This document shows positions 27,566 through 35,781 of a stretch of 44,658 nt of DNA, piece by piece. A program made the position numbers and the translations under genes. Where the stretch lies: assembly GCA_022241785.1 (NCBI GenBank), contig JAKOMP010000048.1, forward strand, positions 721 through 45,378, given 5' to 3'. Position 1 is the stretch's first letter, and each line of letters starts with the position of its first letter. The notes below the pieces were generated by a model that was given only the letters and a program-made list of their open reading frames with translations, was not told the origin of the DNA and made no database searches. The stretch is from Cyanocohniella sp. LLY (GTDB lineage Bacteria > Cyanobacteriota > Cyanobacteriia > Cyanobacteriales > Nostocaceae).

Positions 27566-29215
27566 ATGAAAAGAAACTGGAAAAAGCTAAAGATAGTTGC
27601 AAGTTTCTTTTGCGCGATCGCCTTGATACAATTGTTGGGGGCAAAAACCCCTGTACAAGCGGCCCAAAAGGTTGTCGTGCGTTTCGGCCCGTTTGCAGAA
27701 ACTCTCTCACTGGCTGAATTACAAAAGGCTGCGGAAACTGGTGAATTTCCTCAAGGGTTGGAACTTTACACCGGGGGATTATCTCAAGAACAACGTCGCT
27801 TCTTTGTGGGAGCGCTCAGAATGAGAGTGCCGATTAATGTTGTTACTCTCAGTAGTTTACTCAATACTCAAATTGGCACAACTATTCTCAGTAATATTTC
27901 CGAAGCTTTAGTCCGCAAAGATCAGGCTGGTGTCCAAGCACTGAGAGCCGCATTGGTGTTAGGTGCTACTGAACCACAAGGGCTTTCTCTACTCAATTTT
28001 ATTGCCGCTTATCCTAGTCAACGCCTGGAAATTGATTTGTTCAAGGCTGTTCAAGTTGCAGGACGTTTAAACACATCTTTTTGGCGTACTCAACAATTTA
28101 TGCTGGGGATTTCACCCTTACTCGATTCTAGAACCCCACAGGTGGCGACAGAACTTGACCCCACCCAGCCCGGAATAGGCCAAGTACAAGTACTCAACTT
28201 CAACTGGAACGACCAAAAGCGGAGTCGAGAAATTCCTGTTGATGTCTACTGGTCAACAGCAAGCAGTTCAGAAAAACCCGTAATTGTCTTTAGTCACGGC
28301 TTAGGGTCAGTTCGCCATGAATTGCGTTACCTCGCCAATCATCTAGCATCCCACGGTTATGTGGTTGCAGCCTTAGAACATCCCGGTAGTAATGAAACAA
28401 ATACTAACTTAGCCGCACAAGGTAAAACCAGGGTTGTCCAGCCTCAGGAGTTTTTGCAGCGTCCCCAAGATGTGAGTTTTATTCTCGATGAACTCGAAAG
28501 GCTTAACCAAACAGCTAATAACCCATTACAAGGGAAACTGGCGACTAATAACGTGATGATTGTTGGTTATTCTTTTGGTGGCGGTACAGCTTTAGCCACG
28601 GCTGGCGCTGAATTGCAATTAGAACGCCTCAAACAACGCTGTCAAGGTAACTTAACTGGGTTCAGTTTAGGGGAAACTATCCAATGTGTTGCTCAAGAAT
28701 TGCCAGAAAATAGCTATCGACTACGAGATGAAAGAATTAAACAGGCGATCGCTCTCAATCCTACCAGTTCGCTCATCTTTGGTAACACTGGTTTAACTCA
28801 AGTAGCTGTACCAACCCTAGTTTTGGCGAGTTCCGCAGATAAAACTACCCCAGCGTTAACTGAACAAATTGTGGGATTTAATCAAATACCATCTCCTAAA
28901 TGGTTGGCCGGTGTGGTGGGCGGTACTCATCTGAGTGTGAAAGACCCTAGTACCACTATGGATCAGGTAGGACGACCAAATACACCTTTTAGTGGTGGTG
29001 AAGTTGTGGGTGAACAAGCAGCAGATGTCCGTAAATTTGTGAAAGCTATATCTTTGGCAATGGCTGCACAACTGACTTCAGAAGCTGAGAAATATGCTGT
29101 CTTTCTGACATCAGATTATGCTCAGATAGCTTCGACTCCAGCATTTCCATTACGCTTGGTGATGGAGATTCCTCCTGATGCTATGTCAATGTTAAAACAA
29201 TTAGACGCTAACTAA
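27566..29215 (+). CDS. Secreted DUF1400 alpha/beta hydrolase
   Basis: A 549-residue exported protein. A signal peptide (about 1-32: basic KRNWKKLK, hydrophobic IVASFFCAIALIQLLG, cleavage near VQA-A) is followed by a DUF1400 domain (about 35-165), a helical module found before cyanobacterial hydrolases. Then comes an alpha/beta-hydrolase fold with VIVFSHGLGSVRHEL (oxyanion region), nucleophile elbow GYSFGGG, an Asp-bearing ASSADKTTP strand end, and His in GGTHLSV. The enzyme class resembles platelet-activating-factor acetylhydrolase/dienelactone hydrolase-like esterases. The substrate is unknown; a periplasmic or outer-surface ester is likely. Confidence 0.88.
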   Translation: MKRNWKKLKIVASFFCAIALIQLLGAKTPVQAAQKVVVRFGPFAETLSLAELQKAAETGEFPQGLELYTGGLSQEQRRFFVGALRMRVPINVVTLSSLLNTQIGTTILSNISEALVRKDQAGVQALRAALVLGATEPQGLSLLNFIAAYPSQRLEIDLFKAVQVAGRLNTSFWRTQQFMLGISPLLDSRTPQVATELDPTQPGIGQVQVLNFNWNDQKRSREIPVDVYWSTASSSEKPVIVFSHGLGSVRHELRYLANHLASHGYVVAALEHPGSNETNTNLAAQGKTRVVQPQEFLQRPQDVSFILDELERLNQTANNPLQGKLATNNVMIVGYSFGGGTALATAGAELQLERLKQRCQGNLTGFSLGETIQCVAQELPENSYRLRDERIKQAIALNPTSSLIFGNTGLTQVAVPTLVLASSADKTTPALTEQIVGFNQIPSPKWLAGVVGGTHLSVKDPSTTMDQVGRPNTPFSGGEVVGEQAADVRKFVKAISLAMAAQLTSEAEKYAVFLTSDYAQIASTPAFPLRLVMEIPPDAMSMLKQLDAN

Positions 29216-29241
29216 ACGTGAGTTCGATGACCTCTCCCCAA

Positions 29242-29448
29242 CCCCTCTCCGACGCGGATACTGTTGGCGAATTAATAGGGGGTCTAACCCCTTATCCCCA
29301 ATCCATGTTAATTCAGTGCGTTGAAACGCACTTCAGCTATTAGCCTGCAATTTATTGCAGGGTCGGAAAGCAACGCAAAAGCAAGGTTTTAGGGGTGAGG
29401 GGTGTAACCCTTCACGAATTTGCCAACAGTATCCGACGCGGAGAGGGG
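29242..29448. mobile_element. Foldback palindromic element with a nested repeat
   Basis: Arms of 32 bases (29242-29273 and 29417-29448) are inverted copies with about four mismatches, sharing CCCCTCTCC and GGATACTGTTGGC. Inner flanks also mirror each other loosely (GGGGTCTAACCCC against GGGTTACACCCC). In the middle (about 29313-29360) sits a smaller repeat with GTGCGTT/AACGCAC and CCTGCAA/TTGCAGG hairpins, apparently a second element nested in the first. Confidence 0.65.
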
Positions 29449-29461
29449 CTTAAATATAATC

Positions 29462-29585
29462 CTGACTTTTCACGTCATGTGGAAAAGTTCACGGCAAATC
29501 TAACTTCCAAATCAGGGATTCAAAGTCTCTCGCCTCGCAGGAGAGAGATTTAGAGAGAGGTTTTCCAGATACCGTGAAAAGTTAG
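29462..29585. mobile_element. Second copy of the chlD-type MITE
   Basis: Ends CTGACTTTTCACG and CGTGAAAAGTTAG are as in the copy at 10149-10294. The right ~70 bases, including the hairpin, are nearly identical, but the left interior is shorter, for 124 bp in total. It is flanked by a perfect 10-bp direct repeat AAATATAATC (29452-29461 and 29586-29595). Confidence 0.9.
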
Positions 29586-29844
29586 AAATATAATCAAGCA
29601 ATGTCCCATCGCAGGGAAGGGGAAAACAATTCGCCTTGAGTACAAATAATCATTGATTTTCTGGAGTTCCCCTGTTCTCAATTTCCCTTGTGAATACATA
29701 AGTATTTTTTATGAAGGGTATTAATTCTTTGGTGCCAATTTATGTTGACTACTATGAATGGTATCGTTACACTTAGTAATATAAATTAACAAAATAAATA
29801 AATCAACATTAATTTTAATTGCTTGTGCAGTTAGTTAAAAAACT

Positions 29845-29918
29845 GATTTCGGTATTGGTACCTCCCATCAAAATTTGGACTTCTCCTAATGGCCTCGGTG
29901 TTATAACTGAGGTTTTTT
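29845..29918 (+). ncRNA. Candidate small RNA with CU-rich single strand and terminator
   Basis: A small hairpin GGTA-TTGG-TACC (29851-29862) is followed by about 30 unpaired bases containing ACTTCTCCT, complementary to Shine-Dalgarno AGGAG. Then comes a terminator, CCTCGGT (29893-29899) with ACTGAGG (29906-29912), and TTTTTT. No gene precedes this terminator within 670 bases. The layout resembles the cyanobacterial sRNA Yfr1, but Yfr1's ACTCCTCACAC is absent. The 5' end is a guess. Confidence 0.4.
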
Positions 29919-30328
29919 ATTGCTCAAAAATATCATCTAACCGTACTTTGAAGCGATCGCTCAGATTATAGTTAGGATTTTGTCATTAATTTTGGCGATC
30001 GCCTGAGCAGTCAATACTAGTTGATTTTTGATGGTGACGGCATCGTTACCATTTTCCATTATTTGACTATTTTTGCTCCTATGATCTATCCTAGAGTCAG
30101 AATAAAAAGACAAAGATAGCTATAATAGCCATATATTTTGCTAGGTAGTTGGTTATTGTTGCTGGCATGTACAGCGGTTTAGGACTAGCAGCAAAAAACA
30201 GCTTGGGTGAAAAGCTAGTCAATAATTAGGCAAGTATAATTCATCACGGCTGTTTAGCCGCTTAACTCACCAGATTTAATGTTTTCAGGAGGATGTATTT
30301 AATCCTCAGTTTAAACCTTTACTATCCA

Positions 30329-31936
30329 TTACAATAAGCCTCGTTTACCATTGGGGCGTATTGTCATCCAATTAGTCTTTGCTAATGATAGCTGTTCATC
30401 AGAAATCTTGGCACCAGTAAGATTAGCACCACATAGATTAGCGGCCCGCAGATTAGCATTACTGAGATAGGCATGGCTAAGGTCTGCACCCCGCATATCT
30501 GCTCCTTCTAAATCAGCATGATTGAAGTAGGCTTTGCTGACATTAGCATCTCTAAGATTAGCTCGAGTGAGACTAGCTTTACCAAAGTCACTATTGTAGA
30601 GATTCGCTCCTTGGAGATTAGTGTTTTGTAATTGAGTGGAATGAAAATTTGTTTGTGATAAGTCAGCACCTTGCAAGTTGAGAGAATTTAAATTGTGTAG
30701 AGCAAAATCTCGTCGCCCCTTGAGATATGCTGTTAGTAAAGCCTGGGAATCTAATTTGCGCCCTTGAGAATTTTGAGGACGTGAACCATTACTTTGACTA
30801 TTAGCCAACATTGTTGATTTGCCTGCCGAAGATCCTGGCCGGATACCTCCAACTTCTGCTGTCTTAGCTCGTCTTCTAGCACGAATTGCGGCGGCTACTT
30901 GCGCCACTCCCCCTGCACTAGTAGAAGTAGCTAAAGGGTTATTGCATAAAACAGCAGAATTTTCTGGGCTGTTGTATGTTGCATCTTTAATTCCCGTCTC
31001 AGATTTAACTAGCAAACCCTGAGCCAAACTTTCCAGATATGGTTCCATCTCTAAAGCTCTCAGCACTTCTTCTGCCGATTGATAGCGATGGCGTACTGAT
31101 ACGTCTAACATTTTCCGCAGGACATTGGTCAAGTGGTCACTCGCTTGCACCATATGCTCCCACATGATCTCACCTGTTTTGGGATTGTAATCCAAATCTT
31201 TAGGAGTTTTAGCACTCAGTAAATAAATACATGTCACTCCTAGTGCATAGATATCACTGGCGTAAACTGGACGCATTGCCATTTGCTCTGGTGGTGCAAA
31301 ACCAGGTGTTCCTATGGCATAAGCCGTTAATGCTGTCTGTTCGGATTGGCTAACAGCCGCTTGGGTGACTTGGTTCTTCACAGCACCAAAGTCAATGAGT
31401 ACCATTCTGGTATCTTGGGTACGGCGAATTAAGTTGGCTGGTTTGATATCACGATGGATAACTTTTTGCTCGTGAATATATTGCAATAACGGCAGAATTT
31501 CACTTAAAAATTGTTTGACTCCCGCTTCGCTAAGGACACCATTCAGTTTGACCTCTTGTTGCAGTGTCGCACCACTGATATATTCTTGAACTAAATAAAA
31601 TTGTTCCTGTTCTTCAAAATAGTCTAGTAACCTCGGTATTTGGGGATGATTGCCAATTTTACCTAGGGTTTTAGCTTCTCTCTCAAACAGTTCTCGCGCC
31701 ATCTGTAATACATGTGGTGCATTTCCCGAAGGGCGTAGTTGCTTGATGACACAACTTGGCTCTCCTGGTAAGGCTTCATCGTTAGCTAAAAATGTGGCGC
31801 CGAAGCCACCCTGACCTAATGGTTTGACTACTCGATAGCGATCGCGCAATAGTAGTCGTGAGCCACAAGACTGACACCTTTGGCTATATGCCACATTTTC
31901 TGGATTGGGACATGTAGGATTTAAGCAATAGCTCAT
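30329..31936 (-). CDS. Ser/Thr protein kinase with zinc ribbon and pentapeptide repeats
   Basis: A 535-residue Hanks-type kinase. Residues 4-24 form a CxxxxC...CxxC zinc ribbon (Cys4, Cys9, Cys21, Cys24). The kinase domain (about 34-300) has the glycine loop GQGGFG at 41-46, Lys65, HRDIKPAN at 161-168 with Asp163, DFG at 182-184 and an APPEQ activation-segment end, so it should be active. A low-complexity linker precedes about 19 pentapeptide repeats (A-N/D-L-x-x) at 416-510, forming a right-handed beta-helix probably used for protein contacts. The architecture resembles Synechocystis SpkB. No transmembrane helix is seen, so it is likely cytoplasmic. No partner gene is adjacent. Confidence 0.93.
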   Translation of the reverse strand: MSYCLNPTCPNPENVAYSQRCQSCGSRLLLRDRYRVVKPLGQGGFGATFLANDEALPGEPSCVIKQLRPSGNAPHVLQMARELFEREAKTLGKIGNHPQIPRLLDYFEEQEQFYLVQEYISGATLQQEVKLNGVLSEAGVKQFLSEILPLLQYIHEQKVIHRDIKPANLIRRTQDTRMVLIDFGAVKNQVTQAAVSQSEQTALTAYAIGTPGFAPPEQMAMRPVYASDIYALGVTCIYLLSAKTPKDLDYNPKTGEIMWEHMVQASDHLTNVLRKMLDVSVRHRYQSAEEVLRALEMEPYLESLAQGLLVKSETGIKDATYNSPENSAVLCNNPLATSTSAGGVAQVAAAIRARRRAKTAEVGGIRPGSSAGKSTMLANSQSNGSRPQNSQGRKLDSQALLTAYLKGRRDFALHNLNSLNLQGADLSQTNFHSTQLQNTNLQGANLYNSDFGKASLTRANLRDANVSKAYFNHADLEGADMRGADLSHAYLSNANLRAANLCGANLTGAKISDEQLSLAKTNWMTIRPNGKRGLL

Positions 31937-32392
31937 GCACTGTCAACTCGCTGCACGAATAATAATAGGGAGCGTTGCACTCTTGTTTCATTATTTAGAC
32001 AATAATTAACTCTTGCCAGGTAATTTTTGCTGGAAAACCTTTGAAGAGTTCCTAAAGTTAACTCCGAGTTACGTAGGAGAATTGGGCTAATATGACAATT
32101 TATTATACTTGTGCTGCTAGATAGTGTCTAGGCTATTTGTTTGATGAATTATGAGCATTAAAGCTCTTTACTTGTGCATTTTTCTGACAGTATTTTTACG
32201 CGATTAAGTATTCTTTTAAGCACTTATATAGAAATACTTCCCTCCCATTAAATTTGCCAAGCGAGTTCGCAATCATGCGGTTGGGTTTAACTCTTCTTTT
32301 ACAAGCGATGTTTAAGTTTTGTTAAAAATATATGAATATATGTTCATATATAGTAGGGTAAATACATTATGTAGTTTCTGGGAGATTTAGAG
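31937..32392. other. Intergenic region between the divergent kinase and metallothionein genes
   Basis: A 456-base AT-rich region with both promoters and the SmtB-like operator at 32328-32352. No smtB gene or other frame is present. Confidence 0.65.
32328..32352 (+). promoter_or_regulatory. SmtB/ArsR-type metal-responsive operator before the metallothionein gene
   Basis: Imperfect palindrome centred on TGAA-N6-TTCA (32333-32336 and 32343-32346) with ATAT flanks, 40 bases before the metallothionein ATG. TGAA-N6-TTCA is the core of SmtB-family sites in front of smtA and ziaA. This suggests zinc- or cadmium-released repression, though the regulator is not encoded in the window. Confidence 0.6.
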
Positions 32393-32554
32393 ATGACGAC
32401 CGTAACTCAAATGAAATGTGCTTGTACGAAGTGTCTATGTATAGTTTCCATTGAGGAAGCTATTAATAAAGATGGTAAATACTATTGCTCTGAAGGCTGT
32501 GCTGAAGGTCATAAAACCATCAAAGGCTGTAGTCATAATGGCTGTGGCTGTTAA
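32393..32554 (+). CDS. smtA: Bacterial metallothionein
   Basis: A 53-residue protein beginning MTTVTQMKCACTKCLC, with nine cysteines (9, 11, 14, 16, 32, 36, 46, 51, 53) and His40 and His48. It contains YYCSEGCAEGH, the hallmark of the SmtA family that binds four Zn(II) in a zinc-finger-like cluster. Length is close to Synechococcus SmtA (56 residues). It should buffer or detoxify zinc and cadmium in the cytoplasm. GGGAG lies upstream of the ATG. It is monocistronic, with an SmtB-like operator in front and a hairpin plus T run behind. Confidence 0.95.
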   Translation: MTTVTQMKCACTKCLCIVSIEEAINKDGKYYCSEGCAEGHKTIKGCSHNGCGC

Positions 32555-32576
32555 ATTCTGCTGATTTTTGGGGAAG

Positions 32577-32618
32577 AAGAGGATCACAGGTGCTATTCTT
32601 CCTCTTAAACTATTTTTT
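32577..32618 (+). terminator. Probable terminator of the metallothionein gene
   Basis: AAGAGGA (32577-32583) pairs with TCCTCTT (32600-32606), 16-base loop, followed by AAACTA and TTTTTT. Confidence 0.5.
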
Positions 32619-32727
32619 ACGGAAGGCAACGGGAAAATCATTTCTTCTGGGGAAGATGTTCTTGTTAGCTAAATCAGAACTAATCCTGAAACAATGGGAT
32701 GTAGATGCTAGATTCATATGCAAAACT

Positions 32728-33462
32728 ATGTCTAAACTTCCCAAGAGTCTTGAAGAAGCGATCGCCCAATCTCGTATAGCCACCCAAGCAGCCCTGGCAG
32801 ATGGCTATACTCGTTTACAAGTTGATTTTCTGTTCCCCGAACTCAAGTTGATGCCAGTGGCGGCACAATTTTTGCCAGCATTTGCAGAATATGATTCTCG
32901 CCTCAAGGTTTTCTTTGCCGATGCTGGTGGTGCGGCTTTAGCTGGTCGTGATTGGGCTGATGCAGTATTTAAAATTGTGGATATTGGTACAGGTAGGGCT
33001 GCCTCACTACAGTCTAAAATTCAGCCAGAAGATGAAATTTTCTTATTTATTGCCCCCACATCTGTAGAAGTACCCCAGGTAGAAAAGTTATGTGAAAACA
33101 TAGGCGATCGCCCTTTTGTGATGTTAAATCCTCGTTTGGAAGATTCTGGGGTTGTGGGTATTGGTTATACAGCCAGACAAACCCGCCAGCGTTTTATTAG
33201 TACCATTGAATCTTGCTACTACCTACGTCCTGTAGATGATGAAACTGCCGTATTTCGCTGCTATCCCGGCTTATGGGAAGTATGGGTGGAAAATAAGGGT
33301 GAGTATGAAAAAATTGCTGAATTACCCAAAAAGCCCTCTGGTGATGAGTTGGATGTGATTCTCATCCAAGGACAACCACAATCTACCGGCGATGCTACAC
33401 CCACGAAAAAACCCAATATGTTCAAGAGTTTACAAAGATTTTTCAAGGCGTTGAGTAGCTAA
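32728..33462 (+). CDS. DUF1995 family protein
   Basis: A 244-residue soluble protein of the DUF1995 family of cyanobacteria and plastids. It starts MSKLPKSLEEAIAQSRIATQ. Typical segments are LQVDFLFPELKLMPVAAQFL, EIFLFIAPTSVEVPQVEKL, PFVMLNPRLED and ESCYYLRPV. The frame is open upstream to 32590, but that part overlaps the metallothionein terminator and has no family character, so the ATG at 32728 is chosen. Function is unknown; plant relatives are plastid proteins. A strong hairpin (33497-33518) lies between it and surE. Confidence 0.85.
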   Translation: MSKLPKSLEEAIAQSRIATQAALADGYTRLQVDFLFPELKLMPVAAQFLPAFAEYDSRLKVFFADAGGAALAGRDWADAVFKIVDIGTGRAASLQSKIQPEDEIFLFIAPTSVEVPQVEKLCENIGDRPFVMLNPRLEDSGVVGIGYTARQTRQRFISTIESCYYLRPVDDETAVFRCYPGLWEVWVENKGEYEKIAELPKKPSGDELDVILIQGQPQSTGDATPTKKPNMFKSLQRFFKALSS

Positions 33463-33496
33463 GAAAATTTATCAGATATCGTCACTCGACTACGTT

Positions 33497-33518
33497 AGCG
33501 CAGATTAAAGTCTGCGCT
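33497..33518. repeat. Perfect hairpin between the DUF1995 gene and surE
   Basis: AGCGCAGA (33497-33504) pairs with TCTGCGCT (33511-33518), loop TTAAAG. No T run follows, so it is more likely a repeat or an mRNA-processing site than a terminator. Confidence 0.5.
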
Positions 33519-33566
33519 TAAGCTATATCTGGGATGTGAAAATACGGAATTTTACCTGATAAATCT

Positions 33567-34247
33567 ATGACCATAGTTTTGACTAACGATGATGGTATTG
33601 ATGCTCCTGGTATTCAAGCTTTATTTCAGGCTATGAATGGTACTAATGTAATTATTGCTGCGCCTAAAGACCATCAATCTGGCTGTGGTCATCAAGTTAC
33701 AACAACTCGCCCCATTCAGCTTGATCGGCGTTCTGAATATGCATATGCGATCGCAGGCACTCCCGCCGATTGTGTGAGAATTGCTACTAGCCAAATTTGC
33801 CAAGATATCAAGTTTGTACTTTCAGGTATCAATGCAGGGGGCAATTTGGGAGTAGATGCTTATATTTCCGGTACTGTTGCAGCTGTCCGAGAAGCCGCAA
33901 TGCATGGTATTCCGGGAATTGCCATTTCTCACTACCGCAAAGCTAAACAAAATTTTGATTGGGATCTAGCGACTAAGTGGACTGCTAAAGTTTTAGCTGA
34001 CTTACTCCCACGTCCCTTAGAACCGGGGAGTTTCTGGAATGTGAATCTACCACATTTGCAACCAAGCGAACCCGATCCTCAGGTAATATTTTGCCAACCT
34101 TGTACTAAGCCGTTACCAATTAATTATCGGATTGACGGCGATGATTTCTATTATGTCGGGGAATATAGCAAACGCGATCGCACTCCTGGTAGCGATGTTG
34201 ATGTCTGTTTTTCCGGTAATATCGCTGTGACTCAGTTAAGGGTTTGA
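33567..34247 (+). CDS. surE: 5'/3'-nucleotidase SurE
   Basis: A 226-residue metal-dependent nucleoside monophosphate phosphatase. Motifs: NDDG at 7-10 (metal-binding Asp8, Asp9), the Ser/Cys-rich KDHQSGCGHQVT loop, GTPADCVR and SGINAGGNLG with the metal-binding Asn, then SGTVAAVREAAMHGIPGIAIS. The C-terminal part (YRIDGDDFYYVGEYSKRD and TPGSDVDV) matches SurE's dimer arm. It removes phosphate from nucleotides and possibly short polyphosphate, often in stationary-phase survival. It could be read through from the DUF1995 gene (104-base gap). Confidence 0.94.
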   Translation: MTIVLTNDDGIDAPGIQALFQAMNGTNVIIAAPKDHQSGCGHQVTTTRPIQLDRRSEYAYAIAGTPADCVRIATSQICQDIKFVLSGINAGGNLGVDAYISGTVAAVREAAMHGIPGIAISHYRKAKQNFDWDLATKWTAKVLADLLPRPLEPGSFWNVNLPHLQPSEPDPQVIFCQPCTKPLPINYRIDGDDFYYVGEYSKRDRTPGSDVDVCFSGNIAVTQLRV

Positions 34248-34269
34248 TTTGTCATTGCAAGTATCAACT

Positions 34270-34575
34270 TTATCTAGTGTCATCTGATTGTTGAATAAAT
34301 AATGTCAGTTTATCTAGGGTTTGTGTCACCTGAGTTAGTCTTTGCAATGAATTATCCTGAGATTGAGCCAGGGTTTGTACAGCATCACACAATGCAAAAA
34401 TTTGATACCCTTGTTGCTGTACCTGTTTTCCCTGTGCTTCAACTTGTACACTGAGATTCTCTAATTTTTCAGCAAGGTGTTCAATTGTCTCAGTAGTAGT
34501 TAGTACTGCTTCCCCTATTTGCTCAACAATGGATTCTAAGCGACTAATTTTCACCTCGATGCCAGATAAAAGCAT
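34270..34575 (-). CDS. Small coiled-coil protein of unknown function
   Basis: A 101-residue, almost entirely helical, Gln/Glu/Thr-rich protein (RLESIVEQIGEAVLTTTETI, then long heptad stretches). It has one Cys and no membrane segment. The sequence AGGGG directly abuts the first ATG (34584) but sits nine bases before the second (34575), so the second start is preferred. It converges on surE with a 22-base gap. Similar short coiled-coil proteins occur in cyanobacteria without known role. Confidence 0.6.
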   Translation of the reverse strand: MLLSGIEVKISRLESIVEQIGEAVLTTTETIEHLAEKLENLSVQVEAQGKQVQQQGYQIFALCDAVQTLAQSQDNSLQRLTQVTQTLDKLTLFIQQSDDTR

Positions 34576-34584
34576 TTTTTTCAT

Positions 34585-35012
34585 CCCCTAATCTAGTGTC
34601 GCTAATCATCCTGAAATATTCGAGTCAATTTAACTCTAGATAACAACTATTTGTAATTTTGCTGCTTCGTGCTTCTATCCCTAGATAGAGGCATTTTTTA
34701 TAGCCAAATTTTGCTGGCTCTGCTGACTTCAAGTTGTCAGCCTGAAAGATGTGAAAGATGTGTGATAACACCTAATTAACTTGACAGGCAATCCTCATAT
34801 GTATGCATTGTTCTACACATAAACTTTATAATTAGCCATCTTTCTTACGGTAGATTTATATCCTTCATCTAAACTTCATAAAACTGGGCGATACCCAGAA
34901 AAAATATAAAGATAACGTAAATATGGTTGATAAATATTTTGTTTTTCATGAAGCAAAGTTTATAGTCAAAGCTAAGTAATTCTACTTTAGTCCCTTAGTA
35001 TTCGGCTAGAAA
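34585..35012. other. Upstream region of the sugar transferase gene
   Basis: Contains a plus-strand terminator (34671-34699), a hairpin GCTGAC-N8-GTCAGC (34722-34741) and a direct repeat of AAAGATGTG near 34745. The rest is AT-rich promoter DNA. Confidence 0.55.
34671..34699 (+). terminator. Plus-strand terminator, orphan or for surE read-through
   Basis: GCTTCTATC (34671-34679) pairs with GATAGAGGC (34684-34692) with one G-T pair, followed by ATTTTTT. The nearest plus-strand gene is surE, 424 bases upstream. That transcript would run antisense across the coiled-coil gene. Confidence 0.55.
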
Positions 35013-35690
35013 ATGTACCATACACACTTAAACAGCGTTTTGCTAGGTACTACTCATACAGCGTGGGAGTTACATTTCACTCCTCACTCCTCTGTACAAT
35101 CTAAATTTAAACGTAGCCTGGACATTATGGGGAGCTTGGTAGGACTGTTAATCCTTGCCATAGTTTTTGTACCGATAGCGATCGCCATTAAGATTGATAG
35201 TCCAGGGCCAATTTTCTTCACCCAAGAACGTTATGGACTGCAAGGACGTCCTTTTCTGATGCGAAAATTTCGCTCAATGGTTCATGATGCGGAACAACTA
35301 AAATCTTTGGTGAATAATGAAGCTGAAGGTCTGATCTTTAAAAACAAGAATGATTTTCGAGTCACGAAAGTGGGACGTTTTTTGCGGAGTACCAGTTTGG
35401 ATGAACTGCCTCAGTTTTGGAATGTCCTCATGGGGGAAATGAGTTTAGTGGGAACTCGTCCACCTACAGGAGATGAAGTGATGAACTACACTCAAAGGCA
35501 CTGGCAACGTTTAAATGTCAAACCGGGAATAACTGGTGAGTGGCAGGTTAACGGTCGTTCTCACGTCAAAGATTTTGAACAAATAGTTGATTTAGATTTG
35601 CAATATCAAAACAATTGGCACCGACTGTATGACTTAATGTTGATTGGGAAAACTCTCTACGTCATCTTTGGGCGTATTGGAGCTTTCTAA
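35013..35690 (+). CDS. Undecaprenyl-phosphate sugar transferase (WcaJ/WbaP type)
   Basis: A 225-residue monotopic phosphoglycosyltransferase that starts polysaccharide repeat-unit assembly by moving a sugar phosphate onto a polyprenyl phosphate. After a ~30-residue lead comes KRSLDIMGSLVG and a hydrophobic re-entrant segment LLILAIVFVPIAIAI. Then follow DSPGPIFFTQERYGLQGRPF, the catalytic region KFRSM, STSLDELPQFWNVLMGEMSL, VGTRPPTGDE and KPGITGEWQVNGRS. It lacks the long N-terminal four-helix part of full WcaJ, so it is the short catalytic form. With galE nearby it fits exopolysaccharide or heterocyst-envelope synthesis, though no cluster is evident. Confidence 0.92.
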   Translation: MYHTHLNSVLLGTTHTAWELHFTPHSSVQSKFKRSLDIMGSLVGLLILAIVFVPIAIAIKIDSPGPIFFTQERYGLQGRPFLMRKFRSMVHDAEQLKSLVNNEAEGLIFKNKNDFRVTKVGRFLRSTSLDELPQFWNVLMGEMSLVGTRPPTGDEVMNYTQRHWQRLNVKPGITGEWQVNGRSHVKDFEQIVDLDLQYQNNWHRLYDLMLIGKTLYVIFGRIGAF

Positions 35691-35720
35691 ATGCTGATTG
35701 TCACCAATTTATGCCTTCTC

Positions 35721-35757
35721 ACCTCCCTCATCTCAACAGTAAGGGAGGTTTTATTTT
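35721..35757 (+). terminator. Terminator of the sugar transferase gene
   Basis: ACCTCCCT (35721-35728) pairs with AGGGAGGT (35742-35749), followed by TTTATTTT, 31 bases past the stop. It lies just before the 3' end of the convergent ABC transporter gene. Confidence 0.8.
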
Positions 35758-35781
35758 GCCCAGTCCCCAGTCCCCAAACAA

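Larger units (their letters stand above)
29216..30328. other. Gene-free region of 1.1 kb built from palindromic elements, with a candidate sRNA
   Basis: Contents in order: a foldback element (29242-29448) with an inner palindromic repeat, a MITE (29462-29585), an AT-rich stretch, a candidate sRNA with its terminator (about 29845-29918), and AT-rich DNA with HIP1 sites near 29954-30004. No protein gene is supported. Confidence 0.7.

Noticed and set aside
29940-30070. Minus-strand frame of about 32 codons (MENGNDAVTIKNQ...)
   Set aside because: Might be a remnant of a longer gene, but it is too short and no family could be named with support.
32590-32727. Upstream extension of the DUF1995 frame
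   Set aside because: Overlaps the metallothionein terminator and lacks family similarity.
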